Origin: Paenarthrobacter aurescens
GTDB lineage: Bacteria > Actinomycetota > Actinomycetes > Actinomycetales > Micrococcaceae
Direction: 5' to 3'
Assembly (NCBI RefSeq): GCF_041549525.1
Contig: NZ_CP157456.1
Location: 4,216,001 to 4,280,000 of the forward strand
DNA: 64,000 nucleotides
The notes below the pieces were generated by a model, which made no database searches, was not told the origin of the DNA, and worked only from the letters and a program-made list of their open reading frames with translations. Positions 62,739 to 64,000 of this stretch are shown in pieces. A program made the translations under genes and the position numbers. How positions within the stretch are numbered: position 1 is the first letter of the stretch; each line of letters begins with the position of its first letter.

Positions 62739-62860
62739 AGCCGTCCTCCATTTGTGTGCCGCTGCAGAGCTGTTTTCCCTGGCGGCCCGTAAAGCGCAGT
62801 ATGTGGCTACGGTCCGCCTGATGCATCTCACGATCTCAGGCGGGTCCGACAGAATAAGCC

Positions 62861-63296
62861 GTATCCACAAGTTATCCACAGTCGATTCCGAGGATCCGTG
62901 GTAAGCGGCGACTTTTCACGGGCCCGGAAACACATTGCGGGATATCGGTGCCCAAAATGGACACTTCAGACACGTTACAGCAGGCGCTGACCACCCCCTG
63001 TGGATAACCTGTGGAATACCGACCACACGTTGTGCACAGACTGTGCGTTACCCTGTGGATAGAGAATTTCTTTTTGAGGAAATAACGCTCTGACCTGCGG
63101 AAACACTCCTCACATGCTGTGGAGGGAAGAAAGTTTTAACGGCAACTAATCCACAGCCGGCACGGCATAAACAGTCTCCCGCGTTGGGAAAATGATCCCC
63201 AACATGCCCCAAATGTGATGCATCTTACTTAAAGGGACTTAATTTGACAGCGACCTATCGGAAGCCTATGCCGAAAGTGGAATGTGCTGTGGATAA
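62861..63296. promoter_or_regulatory. Cluster of DnaA-box-like sequences upstream of dnaB
   Basis: Three exact DnaA 9-mers (TTATCCACA at 62872-62880; its complement TGTGGATAA at 62999-63007 and 63288-63296) and two with one mismatch (GTATCCACA at 62861-62869; TGTGGATAG at 63054-63062) lie in about 440 bp. AT-rich patches occur near 63062-63090 and 63220-63250. The region has no gene. Confidence 0.6.
63244..63272 (+). promoter_or_regulatory. Candidate promoter of the L7/L12-like gene
   Basis: TTGACA at 63244-63249 is followed after 17 bp by TATGCC. This places a start roughly 45 bp before the ATG at 63322. The -10 match is only partial. Confidence 0.4.
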
Positions 63297-63321
63297 CCAA
63301 GTTCTGGCATAAGCTCTAAGC

Positions 63322-63798
63322 ATGGGGATGAACTTTGGTGACGTACTGACGATTGTCCTTCCGCTTCTTGTCCTTGTAGGCCTGCTGTGGGCGCTCACCG
63401 CGGCCTTCAAACCACGCGATACGGGTGTCTCTGACGCCGAGAGATACCAGCGCGAACTAGCGGCACGTTCAGCCGCCCACCAAGCCGCCCAGGTGCAGGA
63501 GGCGCTTGCCCTCCGGGCCCGGATCGAAGCCACCACCAAGCCGAGCCAAAATACGGCAAGCCAAAGCGAGCAGGCGCAACAACGCCGAATTCCGATTCAG
63601 GCGCAGACCGGCCCGTCCCAGGCTGCACGCCCGGGCGAGCAGCCCGCAGTGCTGCCCAATGGTCAATTGAACCCGCAGCTCGCCTTCGAGCTACAGAACC
63701 TGGTCCGTAGTGGTAAAAAGATCGAGGCCATCAAAGTCCTGCGCCAGGCCACCCACACAGATTTGCTTACTGCCAAGAACTACGTAGATCGGCTCTGA
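63322..63798 (+). CDS. Membrane-anchored protein with L7/L12-like C-terminus
   Basis: The 158-aa protein has an N-terminal membrane helix (about 7-28), a charged helical linker (SDAERYQRELAARSAAHQAAQ), a Gln/Pro-rich stretch, and a C-terminal segment (about 124-158, GKKIEAIKVLRQATHTDLLTAKNYVD) that resembles the C-terminal domain of ribosomal protein L7/L12. Proteins of this form are widespread in actinobacteria with no known role. A second, similar-looking small gene begins 8 bp later. Confidence 0.75.
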   Translation: MGMNFGDVLTIVLPLLVLVGLLWALTAAFKPRDTGVSDAERYQRELAARSAAHQAAQVQEALALRARIEATTKPSQNTASQSEQAQQRRIPIQAQTGPSQAARPGEQPAVLPNGQLNPQLAFELQNLVRSGKKIEAIKVLRQATHTDLLTAKNYVDRL

Positions 63799-63805
63799 CG
63801 ACGCC

Positions 63806-64000
63806 ATGGATTCCATCCTTATCCCGCTCCTGATCCTTGTTGCGGTCATAGCGGGCGTGCTCCTGCTTATTCGCTCCTTCTCCAAGCGCTCCGCCGAGAG
63901 CCAGGCCGATTTCGCTGCGGCGAATGCGCCCAAGGATCCAGTGGAGTTGGCCAAGGAGTCTGCAGCCAAGCTCAACCAGGAGCAGCACAGGCAGCTTTAC
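63806..64000 (+). CDS. Membrane-anchored small protein, 3' truncated by window edge
   Basis: ATG 63806 opens a frame that runs to the window end without a stop (65 codons seen). It starts MDSILIPLLILVAVIAGVLLLI, a membrane helix, followed by basic and helical residues (KRSAESQADF, ELAKESAAKLNQEQHRQLY). Layout matches the preceding gene, so it may be a paralogue whose C-terminal domain lies outside. Confidence 0.7.
   Translation, partial: MDSILIPLLILVAVIAGVLLLIRSFSKRSAESQADFAAANAPKDPVELAKESAAKLNQEQHRQLY

Overview
The window looks like a chromosomal segment of a high-GC actinobacterium of the Arthrobacter/Paenarthrobacter type (Micrococcaceae). This rests on codon use and GC content, frequent GTG/TTG starts, CsoR-type copper control, actinobacterial sortase-pilus and WXG100 proteins, and a dnaB that starts with TTG. 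All family assignments were made by reading motifs; no search was run.

Left part (1-25 kb): mostly housekeeping and accessory metabolism. In order: a 5'-truncated isocitrate lyase/PEP mutase family gene, a LysR regulator, small membrane and hypothetical proteins, a universal stress protein, a decayed polyprenol-phosphate mannosyltransferase-like pseudogene, an LssY-domain membrane protein with an epimerase, a GH13 trehalose-synthase-like enzyme, and PPK2. Next comes a divergent RpiR/MurR regulator facing a NamZ (DUF1343) and a NagZ-like GH3 gene, which together look like a cell-wall (MurNAc) recycling unit with two matching candidate operators. It is followed by a YdcF protein, a lipoprotein, a hydrolase, a copper operon (csoR-copZ-copA with two CsoR operators), a lone WXG100 protein, a DMT exporter, a CGNR zinc-finger regulator and a tandem pair of paralogous membrane proteins.

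Middle (25-35.5 kb): a compact sortase-assembled pilus operon (large tip/adhesin-like protein, SpaA/SpaH-type major pilin, class C sortase). It is preceded by a CRP/GlxR-like palindrome and punctuated by hairpins. After it come a MATE transporter group and lipid/quinone-type small enzymes.

Right-centre (35.8-60.4 kb): a large exopolysaccharide (EPS) locus. Two divergent operons start from one intergenic region at about 45.0-45.5 kb. The minus operon makes precursors (GT4, gmd, fcl, a PF14907-type nucleotidyltransferase, ugd). The plus operon has an acetyltransferase, Wzy, Wzx and several glycosyltransferases, one split by a frame change and carrying a PqqD-like tail. A Wzz/BY-kinase and a WbaP-type initiating transferase follow. 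GDP-fucose and UDP-glucuronate supply plus a WcaF-like acetyltransferase suggest an acetylated, fucose- and glucuronate-containing, colanic-acid-like polymer (inference). Atypical LuxR-type regulators flank the locus. At its right end an HprK-like kinase with a PqqD-like C-terminus sits next to a secreted Ig-like protein, completing a kinase/PqqD/nucleotidyltransferase set. The most unusual local structure is an inverted, diverged duplication of the promoter, leader and first codons at the head of both divergent EPS operons.

Right end (60.6-64 kb): a small P-loop kinase, replicative helicase dnaB, a 0.5-kb non-coding region rich in DnaA-box-like sequences, and two membrane-anchored small proteins, the first with a ribosomal L7/L12-like C-terminus and the second cut by the window edge.
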